Positions 8,419-15,303 of a stretch of 64,000 nt of DNA are shown here, piece by piece. The notes beneath the pieces are model-generated. The model saw nothing but the letters and a program-made list of their open reading frames with translations. It was not told the origin of the DNA and did not search any database. Numbering within the stretch: position 1 is the first letter of the stretch; every line of letters starts with the position of its first letter. Position numbers and translations under genes: made by a program. This stretch comes from Paenirhizobium selenitireducens ATCC BAA-1503 (GTDB lineage: Bacteria > Pseudomonadota > Alphaproteobacteria > Rhizobiales > Rhizobiaceae): assembly GCF_000518785.1 (NCBI RefSeq), contig NZ_JAEG01000007.1, positions 124,001 through 188,000 of the forward strand, read 5' to 3'.

Positions 8419-10350
8419 ATGAGCAAGATGCTCGGCCTCCTGACAGCAGTCCTCGTCCTTCTTGCTGCGGCCGGGCAGGCTATAGCCGCCGAGGTCATCC
8501 GCGACTATCACGCCGATATCGCGCTTGCCCCCGATGCGACGCTCAGCGTGACCGAGACGATCACGGTCCGCGCCGAGGGCCAGGACATCAAGCGCGGCAT
8601 CTTCCGCGACTTTCCGCTCTATGCCGAAGATGCCGACGGCCGCCGCATCAAGGTCGATTTCGACCTCGTTTCGGTCGAACGCGACGGCGAGCCGGAGGAT
8701 TACCACACCGAGAGCATTTCCGGCGGCATCCGCATCTATGCCGGTTCCGCCGACGTCTTCCTCGACCCGGGCGACTACACCTATACCATCACCTATACGA
8801 CCGGCCGGCAGATCCGCTATTTCGACGATCACGACGAACTCTACTGGAACGTCACCGGCAATGGCTGGCAGTTCCCGATCCTGAAAGCGTCCGCCAATGT
8901 CATCCTGCCGGATGGCGTGGCGCCCACGCAGACGGCCTACTACACCGGCTATCGCGGCTCCACGGAGACCAATGCGCGCTATCAGCGCTCCAACGACGGT
9001 GCGTATTTCGAAACGACGGAGCCGCTGGGTATCGGTGACGGGCTGACGATCGTCGTCGGCCTGCCCAAGGGGGTCGTCCTTGCGCCGTCGAGCGAGAAGA
9101 GCACCTGGTGGTGGCTGCGCGACAACATCAATTCGATCATCGGCTATGGCGGCCTCGGCCTTGTCTTCTTCTATTACCTGCGCTCGTGGATCGCGGTCGG
9201 CCGCGATCCCGAAGCGGGCGTCATGGTGCCGCGCTGGGATCCGCCGGAGGGCATATCCCCCGCTCTGGTCAACTACATCGACAACAAGGGTTTTTCCGGC
9301 GAAGGCTGGACGGCGCTTTCCGCCTCGCTGCTCGATCTTGCGGTCAAGGGCTATGTGGTGCTCGACGATCTGGAGCGTTCGATCGTCGTCAACCGCACCG
9401 ACAAGCCGGTCAGGGGCAAACTGCCGGCCGGCCTGGCAAGCCTGATCGAGGCGATCGGCGGGCCGGGCGACAGCCTCACCATCGACAAGGCCAACGGCAA
9501 GCGGGTTCAGAGCGTCGGCAAGAAGTTCCGCGACGCGATCGAGAAGGAGCATCGCGGCAAGTACTACCGCGGCAATGGCGGCTATATCTTCGGCGGCGTG
9601 GCGCTGAGCGTCGCCGCGCTCGCAGCACTTCTGATCTTCGGTTCGCTGACCGAGGACACGATAGGGCTCCTCTTCGCCCCGGTCGTCATCTCGGCCTTCC
9701 TCGGCGGTTTCGCCGTGCGGCTCGGCCGTGGCGTACGGCGGGGGGCGCCGCTGGTCGTCAGGATCATTTCCATCGTCGGGCTGGCGATCCTCGGCTTCGT
9801 TGCCGTCGCCATGTCTCTGGTGTCCTTGCTGGCGATCTTCATCGACCTTTCGGAGGTCCATCAGATTTCGGTGCTCGTTGCTGTGGGCGGCATCGTGCTG
9901 CTCAATGCGCTGTTCTTCTTCCTGATGGGGGCACCCACGCCGGTCGGGCGCAAGCTGATGGACGGCATCGAGGGGCTTCGCACCTATCTGACGCTCGCCG
10001 AAAAGGACCGGCTCAACATGCAAGGGGCGCCAAAAATGTCACCGCAGCATTTCGAGACGCTTCTTCCCTATGCCGTGGCGCTCGGCGTGGAAAAGCCATG
10101 GACCGAGACCTTCGATATCTGGCTCGCCTCGGCCGCCGCCGGTGCGGCTGCCGCCAGCTATCAGCCAGCCTGGTATCACGGCTCCCATCCCGGCGATTTC
10201 GGCGGACGGATCGGCGGGTTCTCCTCCGCCATGGCCTCGACCATCGCCTCCACCATCCCGGCCCCGCCCAAGAGCTCGTCCTCCGGCTTCTCCTCCGGCG
10301 GCGGCTCCTCGGGCGGCGGCGGTGGCGGCGGCGGCGGGGGAGGCTGGTAG
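8419..10350 (+). CDS. DUF2207 membrane protein with glycine-rich tail
   Basis: Protein of 643 residues. A signal peptide ([18 protein letters not shown]) is followed by the extracytoplasmic DUF2207 beta-rich domain with [20 protein letters not shown] and [16 protein letters not shown]. One membrane helix follows ([19 protein letters not shown]), then a cytoplasmic domain, four further helices around residues 395-510, and a C-terminal domain with [12 protein letters not shown]. The protein ends in an extremely glycine-rich tail ([12 protein letters not shown]), typical of this family. It normally partners LemA. It starts 5 bp after aroA, so the lemA-aroA-DUF2207 set is likely one transcript. 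The biochemical role is unknown. Confidence 0.9.
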   Translation: MSKMLGLLTAVLVLLAAAGQAIAAEVIRDYHADIALAPDATLSVTETITVRAEGQDIKRGIFRDFPLYAEDADGRRIKVDFDLVSVERDGEPEDYHTESISGGIRIYAGSADVFLDPGDYTYTITYTTGRQIRYFDDHDELYWNVTGNGWQFPILKASANVILPDGVAPTQTAYYTGYRGSTETNARYQRSNDGAYFETTEPLGIGDGLTIVVGLPKGVVLAPSSEKSTWWWLRDNINSIIGYGGLGLVFFYYLRSWIAVGRDPEAGVMVPRWDPPEGISPALVNYIDNKGFSGEGWTALSASLLDLAVKGYVVLDDLERSIVVNRTDKPVRGKLPAGLASLIEAIGGPGDSLTIDKANGKRVQSVGKKFRDAIEKEHRGKYYRGNGGYIFGGVALSVAALAALLIFGSLTEDTIGLLFAPVVISAFLGGFAVRLGRGVRRGAPLVVRIISIVGLAILGFVAVAMSLVSLLAIFIDLSEVHQISVLVAVGGIVLLNALFFFLMGAPTPVGRKLMDGIEGLRTYLTLAEKDRLNMQGAPKMSPQHFETLLPYAVALGVEKPWTETFDIWLASAAAGAAAASYQPAWYHGSHPGDFGGRIGGFSSAMASTIASTIPAPPKSSSSGFSSGGGSSGGGGGGGGGGGW

Positions 10351-10356
10351 GCCAAA

Positions 10357-10404
10357 CCTCCCCCTTGAGGGGGGAGGTCGCCGCGAAGCGGCGGGTGGGG
10401 GTGA
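10357..10404 (+). repeat. Palindromic repeat, family A, copy 1 (forward)
   Basis: A 48-bp element beginning CCTCCCCCTTGAGGGGGGAG and ending GCGGGTGGGGGTGA. It contains two hairpins, one around TTGA and one around GCGAAGC. It is identical to copy 3 at 10993-11040 and lies 6 bp after the DUF2207 stop codon. Confidence 0.9.
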
Positions 10405-10505
10405 CCTTTGCAGCGGGCTGACTCGTCAGGAAGATTTCGCGCTGTAGTTGCTGTTCTGTCTCGTCCGGTTTAGATTTTCCTTCGCGCAGATCCGTTGACA
10501 GACCC

Positions 10506-10967
10506 ATGGTGAGCTTTATGGCAAAGCCTCCGTCTCCACTTGATCGCTTCAAGCGCGTCAATGCGCGCCGTCTGCGGGCAACCATGACCGATGCCGAATG
10601 CAGGCTCTGGCGGCATTTGTGGCGCATCCCAATCGCGGGAACCCATTTTCGCCGGCAGGTGCCGATTGGCCGCTTCTTTGCGGATTTTGCCTGCCACCAG
10701 GTCGGGCTGGTGATCGAACTGGATGGCAGTCAGCACGCCGAGGATGCCGCCCGGCGGTATGATCTCGCAAGGGCCCTTGTCCTTGAGGCAGCAGGCTACA
10801 AGGTCATCCGTTTCTGGAATCACGAAGTGCTGAGCGAACTCGACGCGGTGCTCGATACAATTTTCGCGGCGGTGGAAGAGCGGCAGGCCGCGCTGGCTGG
10901 TTCAGCCGTCGCTCACCCCACCCCGGACCTGCGGTCCGACCCTCCCCCTCAAGGGGAGGGTGGTTGA
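10506..10967 (+). CDS. DUF559 endonuclease-like protein
   Basis: Protein of 153 residues in the DUF559 group, related to very-short-patch repair (Vsr) and other PD-(D/E)xK nucleases. Key features are RRLRATMTDAECRLWRHL, the substrate-grip segment HFRRQVPIGRFFADFAC and the catalytic core with Asp in FFADF and Glu/Asp in GLVIELDGSQH, followed by GYKVIRFWNHEVL. ATG 10506 is used; ATG 10518 is also possible. The last 17 residues ([17 protein letters not shown]) are not protein-family sequence: they are the translation of repeat copy 2, which supplies the stop codon context. The gene sits between inverted copies of the same repeat family. No DNA-modification partner is nearby. Role unproven; it could be a repair nuclease or a mobilising nuclease. 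Confidence 0.85.
   Translation: MVSFMAKPPSPLDRFKRVNARRLRATMTDAECRLWRHLWRIPIAGTHFRRQVPIGRFFADFACHQVGLVIELDGSQHAEDAARRYDLARALVLEAAGYKVIRFWNHEVLSELDAVLDTIFAAVEERQAALAGSAVAHPTPDLRSDPPPQGEGG
10913..10963 (-). repeat. Palindromic repeat, family A, copy 2 (inverted)
   Basis: A 51-bp element beginning TCACCCCACCCCGGACCTGC and ending CTCAAGGGGAGGGTGG. It is the reverse-oriented form of family A and nearly identical to copy 4. It encodes the C-terminal residues of the DUF559 protein. Confidence 0.9.
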
Positions 10968-10992
10968 CGCTGCATCCGCGGCGGGGCCCTCA

Positions 10993-11040
10993 CCTCCCCC
11001 TTGAGGGGGGAGGTCGCCGCGAAGCGGCGGGTGGGGGTGA
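10993..11040 (+). repeat. Palindromic repeat, family A, copy 3 (forward)
   Basis: A 48-bp element identical to copy 1 at 10357-10404. It forms an inverted pair with copy 4, 95 bp further on, in the DUF559-glyS gap. Confidence 0.9.
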
Positions 11041-11134
11041 TGCCGGCGCCTCGCTTCCCTGTTCTCTCCGCCCACATGCCAAATTCACGATTGTACGGAC
11101 CGGGCAAATTTTGCTAGCAGGGGCTAGCTTTTTG

Positions 11135-11185
11135 TCACCCCACCCCGGACCTGCGGTCCGACCCTCCCCCTCAAGGGGAGGGTGA
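11135..11185 (-). repeat. Palindromic repeat, family A, copy 4 (inverted), abutting glyS
   Basis: Near-identical to copy 2. Its end (GGGGAGGGTG) runs directly into GAGGAAAGAGAAC and the glyS ATG at 11197, so the element forms the glyS leader and may contribute to its ribosome binding site. Confidence 0.88.
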
Positions 11186-11196
11186 GGAAAGAGAAC

Positions 11197-13779
11197 ATGC
11201 CCGATCTTCTGCTCGAACTCCGCTCCGAAGAGATTCCCGCCCGCATGCAGCGCAAGGCGGCCGGCGATCTGAAGAAGCTCGTCACCGACGCGCTGGTCGA
11301 GGCCGGCCTCCACTACGAGGGTGCGCGGGAATACTGGACGCCGCGGCGCCTGACGCTGGACATCCGCGGCCTCTCGGCCCGGTCGGCCGATATCCGCGAA
11401 GAGAAGAAGGGCCCGAGCGTCAGCGCGCCTCAAGCGGCGATCGACGGCTTCCTGCGCGGCGCGGGGCTTTCCTCGATCGACCAGGCGATCATCAAGACCG
11501 ATCCGAAGAAGGGCGATTTTTACGTCGCCTTTCTCGACAAGCCGGGCCGCGCGGCCCAGGACATCGTCGCCGACGTCATGCCCGGCATCATCCGCACCTT
11601 CCCCTGGCCAAAGCCGATGCGCTCGGGCGCTGCCTCCATGCCCAAGGGCATGACCTATGCCGGCGTCGAGGGCAGGGGGCCAGAAGTGCTGCGCTGGGTC
11701 CGCCCGCTGCAGTCGATCGTCTGCACCTTTGGCACCGATCACGACGAAACCGTCGTCATCCCCTTCGAGATCGACGGCATCGTCGCCGGCAATGTCACCT
11801 ACGGCCACCGTTTCCACGCGCCCGACGCCATCACCGTGCGTCGTTTCGACGACTATGTCGCGAGCCTGGAAAAGGCCAAGGTCATCCTCGATGCCGAGCG
11901 CCGCAAGCAGATCATCGCCCAGGACGCCGCCAATCTCGCCTTCGCCAACGGTCTCGATCTTGTCGAGGACGAAGGCCTGCTGGAGGAAGTCTCCGGCCTC
12001 GTCGAATATCCGCACGTCCTGCTCGGCACCTTCGAACAGGATTACCTGGCGATCCCGGCCGAAATCATCCGGCTGACCATCAAGACCAACCAGAAGTGCT
12101 TCGTCACCCGCCCGCATGGCTCCCACCTCCCCCTTGAGGGGGGAGGTCGCGCGGAACGCGCGGGTGGGGGTGCCCCTTCGGCGCCTGCGGCTCACCCCAC
12201 CCCGGCCCTTCGGTCCGACCCTCCCCCTCAAGGGGAGGGTGTGCTGTCCAACCATTTCGTTCTCGTCTCCAACATCGAGGCGAAGGATGGCGGTCGCGAG
12301 ATCATGCACGGCAACGGCAAGGTCGTGCGCGCCCGCCTGTCGGATGCCAAGCATTTCTGGACCCGCGACCAGGGCGACCTGCCGGATCTCGAGACGCTGA
12401 AGGCCTCGGCCGAAAGGTTCGGCCTCGACCTGAAAAAGCCGCTCGACCAGCGCATGGCCAAGCTCGACGCGCTGAACGTCACCTTCCACGCCAAGCTCGG
12501 GACGCAAGGCGAGCGTGTCGCCCGCATCCGTGCTTTGGCGAAGGAGTTGGCGCCGATCGTCGGCGCCGACGCAGCGCTCGTTGACCGCGCCGCGGTTCTG
12601 GCCAAGGCGGATCTCCGCACCGAAGCCGTCGGCGAGTTCCCCGAGCTTCAGGGCCTGATGGGCCGCCGCTATGCGCTCCTGCAGGGCGAAGACGCCGCCG
12701 TCGCCGCGGCCATCGAGGATCACTGGAAGCCGAACGGCCCCTCCGACCGCCTGCCGCAAGACAAGGTCGGCCTCACCGTGGCGCTGGCCGACAAGCTGGA
12801 TACGCTGGTGGGCTTCTGGGCGATCGACGAAAAGCCGACCGGCTCGAAGGACCCCTACGCTCTGCGTCGTGCGGCGCTGGGTGTGGTGCGGATGATTCTT
12901 GAGAAGGGGATTCGACTAAATCTTGCAACGATCTTCGTTCGCATGATTGGTCGGCAGCTAGCGGAAAATTATCTACGGGGTCTAGCCGTGCCTTTAGCTA
13001 TGGCTACCCGGTTGGAGACAGAGGGCTTCCTGCCAATTGGTACGGCAGAAGCTGAAATTGAACGGCATGTGAGCAGCGAAAGAGCTGAGGCGCTGGCCGA
13101 CCTTACGTTTAGGTATGCGCATGATACTGCTGCCGACCTCCTCTCCTTCTTCCACGACCGCCTGAAAGTCTACCTGCGCGACCAGGGCGCCCGCCATGAC
13201 ATCATCGACGCCGTGCTCGCCGCCCCCTCATCCGGTCCTGCGGACCACCTTCTCCCCGCTGGGGAGAAGAGGGAGCGGGCCGAAACGGCGGCGGTCTCCT
13301 CTCCCCAGCGGGGAGAGGGTGGCGCGGTAGCGCCGGGTGAGGGGGGAGCCCCGAGCGCCGACGACCTGCTGATGGTCGCCCGCCGCGCCGAGGCGCTGAC
13401 CGCCTTCATCACCTCGGAGGATGGCATCAACCTGCTCGCCGGCACCAAGCGCGCCACCCAGCTGCTGGCCGCGGAAGAAAAGAAGGGCACTGTCGTCGCC
13501 GACGGCGTGTCGGAAGCGCTGTTGACGCTCGATGCGGAGAAGGCGCTGTTTGCCGCGATCAAGACCGCCAGCGCCGAAGCAGCCGACGCTGTGGCGAAGG
13601 AAGACTTCCGCTCGGCCATGCAGGCGCTGTCGAAGCTGCGCGCCCCGGTCGACACCTTCTTCGATGACGTTCTGGTCAACGACGACGACGCCGCGATCCG
13701 CGCCAACCGTCTCGCCCTGCTGAAAGCCATCCGCGAAGCCACCGGCACCGTCGCCGACTTCTCGAAGATCACGGGGTGA
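11197..13779 (+). CDS. glyS: Glycyl-tRNA synthetase beta subunit with in-frame repeat insertions
   Basis: The beta chain binds tRNA and completes the alpha2-beta2 enzyme with GlyQ. Family sequence is unmistakable: [18 protein letters not shown] at the start, [36 protein letters not shown], the [12 protein letters not shown] segment and a C-terminal anticodon-binding region ending in [22 protein letters not shown] 11197 follows GAGGAAA. At 860 residues it is far longer than the roughly 690-700 residues usual for the family. The excess comes mainly from two in-frame repeat pairs (translated near residues 308-350 and 676-720) and an atypical stretch encoded by 12895-13140 with unusual codons (CTA, TTA, AGA-rich). 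Frame and core motifs are intact, so I expect a functional protein with extra surface loops. Confidence 0.95.
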   Translation: MPDLLLELRSEEIPARMQRKAAGDLKKLVTDALVEAGLHYEGAREYWTPRRLTLDIRGLSARSADIREEKKGPSVSAPQAAIDGFLRGAGLSSIDQAIIKTDPKKGDFYVAFLDKPGRAAQDIVADVMPGIIRTFPWPKPMRSGAASMPKGMTYAGVEGRGPEVLRWVRPLQSIVCTFGTDHDETVVIPFEIDGIVAGNVTYGHRFHAPDAITVRRFDDYVASLEKAKVILDAERRKQIIAQDAANLAFANGLDLVEDEGLLEEVSGLVEYPHVLLGTFEQDYLAIPAEIIRLTIKTNQKCFVTRPHGSHLPLEGGGRAERAGGGAPSAPAAHPTPALRSDPPPQGEGVLSNHFVLVSNIEAKDGGREIMHGNGKVVRARLSDAKHFWTRDQGDLPDLETLKASAERFGLDLKKPLDQRMAKLDALNVTFHAKLGTQGERVARIRALAKELAPIVGADAALVDRAAVLAKADLRTEAVGEFPELQGLMGRRYALLQGEDAAVAAAIEDHWKPNGPSDRLPQDKVGLTVALADKLDTLVGFWAIDEKPTGSKDPYALRRAALGVVRMILEKGIRLNLATIFVRMIGRQLAENYLRGLAVPLAMATRLETEGFLPIGTAEAEIERHVSSERAEALADLTFRYAHDTAADLLSFFHDRLKVYLRDQGARHDIIDAVLAAPSSGPADHLLPAGEKRERAETAAVSSPQRGEGGAVAPGEGGAPSADDLLMVARRAEALTAFITSEDGINLLAGTKRATQLLAAEEKKGTVVADGVSEALLTLDAEKALFAAIKTASAEAADAVAKEDFRSAMQALSKLRAPVDTFFDDVLVNDDDAAIRANRLALLKAIREATGTVADFSKITG
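12126..12172 (+). repeat. Family A repeat, copy 5 (forward), inside glyS
   Basis: Element CCTCCCCCTTGAGGGGGGAG followed by a GCGCGGAACGCGC hairpin and GGGTGGGGGTG. It lies within the glyS coding sequence and is translated as [16 protein letters not shown] without breaking the frame. Confidence 0.92.
12192..12241 (-). repeat. Family A repeat, copy 6 (inverted), inside glyS
   Basis: Element TCACCCCACCCCGGCCCTTC through CTCAAGGGGAGGGTG, inverted relative to copy 5 and only 19 bp from it. It is translated in frame as [17 protein letters not shown]. Copies 5 and 6 together form a REPIN-like pair. Confidence 0.92.
13224..13346. repeat. Family B palindromic repeat pair inside glyS
   Basis: Two inverted copies of a different element. 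The first runs from CCCCTCATCCGGTC to CTTCTCCCCGCTGGGGAG and the second from CTCTCCCCAGCGGGGAGAGG to GCGCCGGGTGAGGGG. Both have a CTCCCC/GGGGAG hairpin and a GC-rich hairpin. The pair is translated in frame in glyS as residues including [12 protein letters not shown] and [17 protein letters not shown]. Confidence 0.88.
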
Positions 13780-13784
13780 GGCGC

Positions 13785-13981
13785 GGTCCCGCGCAAGCGG
13801 GATCAATCGATCCAGCGAATCGATTGAAGCGCCGAACGCCCTGAGCCCAAAGCGAAGGGCCGGGCAGGGCGGGTCCCGCGCAAGCGGGATCAATCGATCC
13901 AGCGGCCCGATTGAAGCGCCGAACGCCCTGAGCCCAAAGCGAAGGGCCGGGCAGGGCGCGGTCCCGCGCAAGCCCGGACGC
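13785..13981. repeat. Tandem 87-88 bp repeat downstream of glyS
   Basis: Two full units begin at 13785 and 13872 (GGTCCCGCGCAAGC), and a truncated third begins at 13960. Each full unit contains small palindromes, for example TCCCGCGCAAGCGGGA and TCAATCGAT/ATCGATTGA, and ends with CCTGAGCCCAAAGCGAAGGG. The array starts 6 bp after the glyS stop. No gene is visible here. Confidence 0.88.
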
Positions 13982-14027
13982 TGACGCAGGGGCCGTGAGC
14001 GCCGATCCTCGACCCCGTAGGCCGGTC

Positions 14028-14050
14028 ATCCTCGGCCTTGAGCCGAGGAT
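14028..14050. repeat. Short palindrome of the ATCCTCGG type
   Basis: ATCCTCGGC and GCCGAGGAT form perfect 9-bp arms around CTTGA. Palindromes of this form are dispersed in rhizobial genomes. It follows the 87-bp tandem array and lies 130 bp upstream of the second ParDE-like locus. Confidence 0.6.
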
Positions 14051-14116
14051 CCAGTCTCTACGCCACCACCCGTCCGGCCGAGGCACGGCGGTGGCATGGA
14101 ACAGCGACGACCTTTT

Positions 14117-14130
14117 GTCTCGTTCGAGAC
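14117..14130. promoter_or_regulatory. Possible operator upstream of the second antitoxin gene
   Basis: GTCTCG-TT-CGAGAC is a perfect 6-bp-arm palindrome about 48 bp before the antitoxin start. Its position suits an autoregulatory operator for a ribbon-helix-helix antitoxin. The match is short, so this is tentative. Confidence 0.35.
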
Positions 14131-14177
14131 GCTGTGATAATCTGCAGATCTCAGCTTCCCCGTCCCAGGAGCAATCC

Positions 14178-14429
14178 ATGAACAAGCCAGTTCACGTCAC
14201 GATCGGCGAGCCCTTCGACAGTTTTATCGACAGCCAGGTGGAGAGCGGCCGTTTCAGTTCGGCCGAGGCCGTTGTCGAGGCCGGATTGCGGCTGCTCGAA
14301 GAGGAGCAGGCGAAGATCGAGAGATTGCGCGAGGCGTTGATCGAGAGCGAAAATTGCGGGCCGGCGCGCGATTTTGATCGTGACGCTTTCATGGAGTCCA
14401 TGCGCGAAGCCTGGCGATCTCGTGGTTAA
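14178..14429 (+). CDS. ParD-like antitoxin
   Basis: Antitoxin of 83 residues. The ribbon-helix-helix part is KPVHVTIGEPFDSFIDSQVESGRFSSAEAVVEAGLRLLEE, a strong ParD signature (VESGRYxSxSEVVREGLRLLE type). The charged C-terminus (RDFDRDAFMESMREAW) is the toxin-binding tail. ATG 14178 follows AGGAGCAATCC. The gene overlaps the toxin start by 8 bp. It is a second, independent ParDE-type locus, not closely similar to the one at 4.1-4.6 kb. Confidence 0.87.
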   Translation: MNKPVHVTIGEPFDSFIDSQVESGRFSSAEAVVEAGLRLLEEEQAKIERLREALIESENCGPARDFDRDAFMESMREAWRSRG

Positions 14430-14721
14430 GGTCCGGTTTCGGCAGACCGCGGAACGGGACCTTCGCGAAATCGGGCTGTACACCGCAGAGCATTGGTCCC
14501 CGGCGCAGGCGGAAATCTATCTCGGCCAGTTGCTGGACGTCATCGAGCAGATCTCCGTGCATCCGTCTTCCGGCCACGATGTCGGGTGGTTGCGCCCCGG
14601 TTACCGGCGCCGTCGGGCCGGGTCGCATTTGATCTTCTACGTCCTGACTGGCGATGGTGTCATCGAGATAGCGCGCGTGCTGCATGAGAGAGCGGACGCC
14701 GCGCGACAGTTGGACGATTAG
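14422..14721 (+). CDS. ParE-like toxin
   Basis: Toxin of 99 residues in the ParE/RelE superfamily: KVRFRQTAERDLREIGLYTAEHW, the central IEQISVHPSSGHDVG segment, then RRRRAGSHLIFYVLTGDGVIEIARVLHERADAARQL, which matches the ParE C-terminus (hxIFYxxxxxxIxIxRVLHxxMD). The start is GTG 14422, overlapping the antitoxin gene; an upstream ATG at 14374 would add an unrelated N-terminus. ParE toxins inhibit DNA gyrase. The DUF523 gene begins immediately after its stop. Confidence 0.85.
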   Translation: MVKVRFRQTAERDLREIGLYTAEHWSPAQAEIYLGQLLDVIEQISVHPSSGHDVGWLRPGYRRRRAGSHLIFYVLTGDGVIEIARVLHERADAARQLDD

Positions 14722-14722
14722 C

Positions 14723-15229
14723 ATGCCCCCAAAGATCATCATCAGCGCCTGCCTGCTCGGCCGTCCGGTCCGTTACGACGGCAAGGGCAAGCCGCTACAT
14801 CATCCCGCCATCACCCGCTGGCAGGCCGACGGCCGGATCGTCGGTTACTGTCCCGAACAGGCCGGTGGCCTGCCCACGCCGCGCCCGCCGGCGGAGATCG
14901 AGGGTGGCATGGGCGGCGAGGATGTCATCGAGGGCCGGGCGCGGGTGGTGGAGAGCACCGGGCGCGATGTGTCGGCCGCTTTCGTCGAGGGTGGCCGCAA
15001 GGCGGTCGAATTCGCCCGCGCCAATGGCTGCGCCTTTGCCCTTCTGATCGACGGCAGCCCGTCCTGCGGCTCCGGCTTCATCTATGACGGCAGCTTTTCC
15101 GGTATCCGCCATCCGGGTCTTGGCGTGACGGCGGCGCTGATGCGCCGGGCCGGCATTGCGGTCTATTCCGATCGCGAGATCGACGCGCTTGTGGCGCGCC
15201 TGGACGGCGAGTCGGAAGTCGCGTCCTGA
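14723..15229 (+). CDS. DUF523 family protein
   Basis: Protein of 168 residues with the DUF523 (YbbK-like) hallmarks: ISACLLGRPVRYDG at the N-terminus, VGYCPEQAGGLPTPRPPAEI in the middle and LIDGSPSCGSGFIYDG. The conserved cysteines in these three motifs suggest metal or Fe-S binding, but no function is established to my knowledge. It starts one base after the ParE stop, so it may be read from the toxin-antitoxin transcript. Confidence 0.85.
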   Translation: MPPKIIISACLLGRPVRYDGKGKPLHHPAITRWQADGRIVGYCPEQAGGLPTPRPPAEIEGGMGGEDVIEGRARVVESTGRDVSAAFVEGGRKAVEFARANGCAFALLIDGSPSCGSGFIYDGSFSGIRHPGLGVTAALMRRAGIAVYSDREIDALVARLDGESEVAS

Positions 15230-15248
15230 AACCGTACCCGCAAATGAC

Positions 15249-15284
15249 GAAAGCCGCCGGAGTGTTCCCCGGCGGCTCGTGTTG
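15249..15284 (-). terminator. Terminator of the first Cache chemoreceptor
   Basis: Hairpin of GCCGCCGG and CCGGCGGC arms (15253-15276) with a T-rich run on the minus strand after it. It lies between two convergent genes and best serves the chemoreceptor gene ending at 15304. Confidence 0.65.
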
Positions 15285-15303
15285 AAGGGTGGTACCGTCC
15301 GGC

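Noticed and set aside
8395-10023. Long antisense frame over the DUF2207 gene, and similar ones over modA, the DUF1217 genes and phoX.
   Set aside because: No family motifs, no ribosome binding sites, and composition typical of reverse-strand shadows.
10301-10350. Poly-glycine tail of the DUF2207 protein as a sign of slippage or frameshift.
   Set aside because: Glycine-rich tails of this kind are typical of the family and the stop codon follows directly.
10357-11185. CRISPR-like array.
   Set aside because: The repeats alternate in orientation, are separated by unequal and gene-containing gaps, and have no uniform spacers or cas genes nearby.
11197-13779. glyS as a pseudogene or as two fused genes, suggested by its great length.
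   Set aside because: The frame is open from a good start to a normal C-terminus and conserved core segments remain. The extra length is explained by repeat insertions.
13785-13981. CRISPR or centromere-like iterons.
   Set aside because: Only two and a fraction units, head to tail without spacers, and no partition or replication genes in the window.
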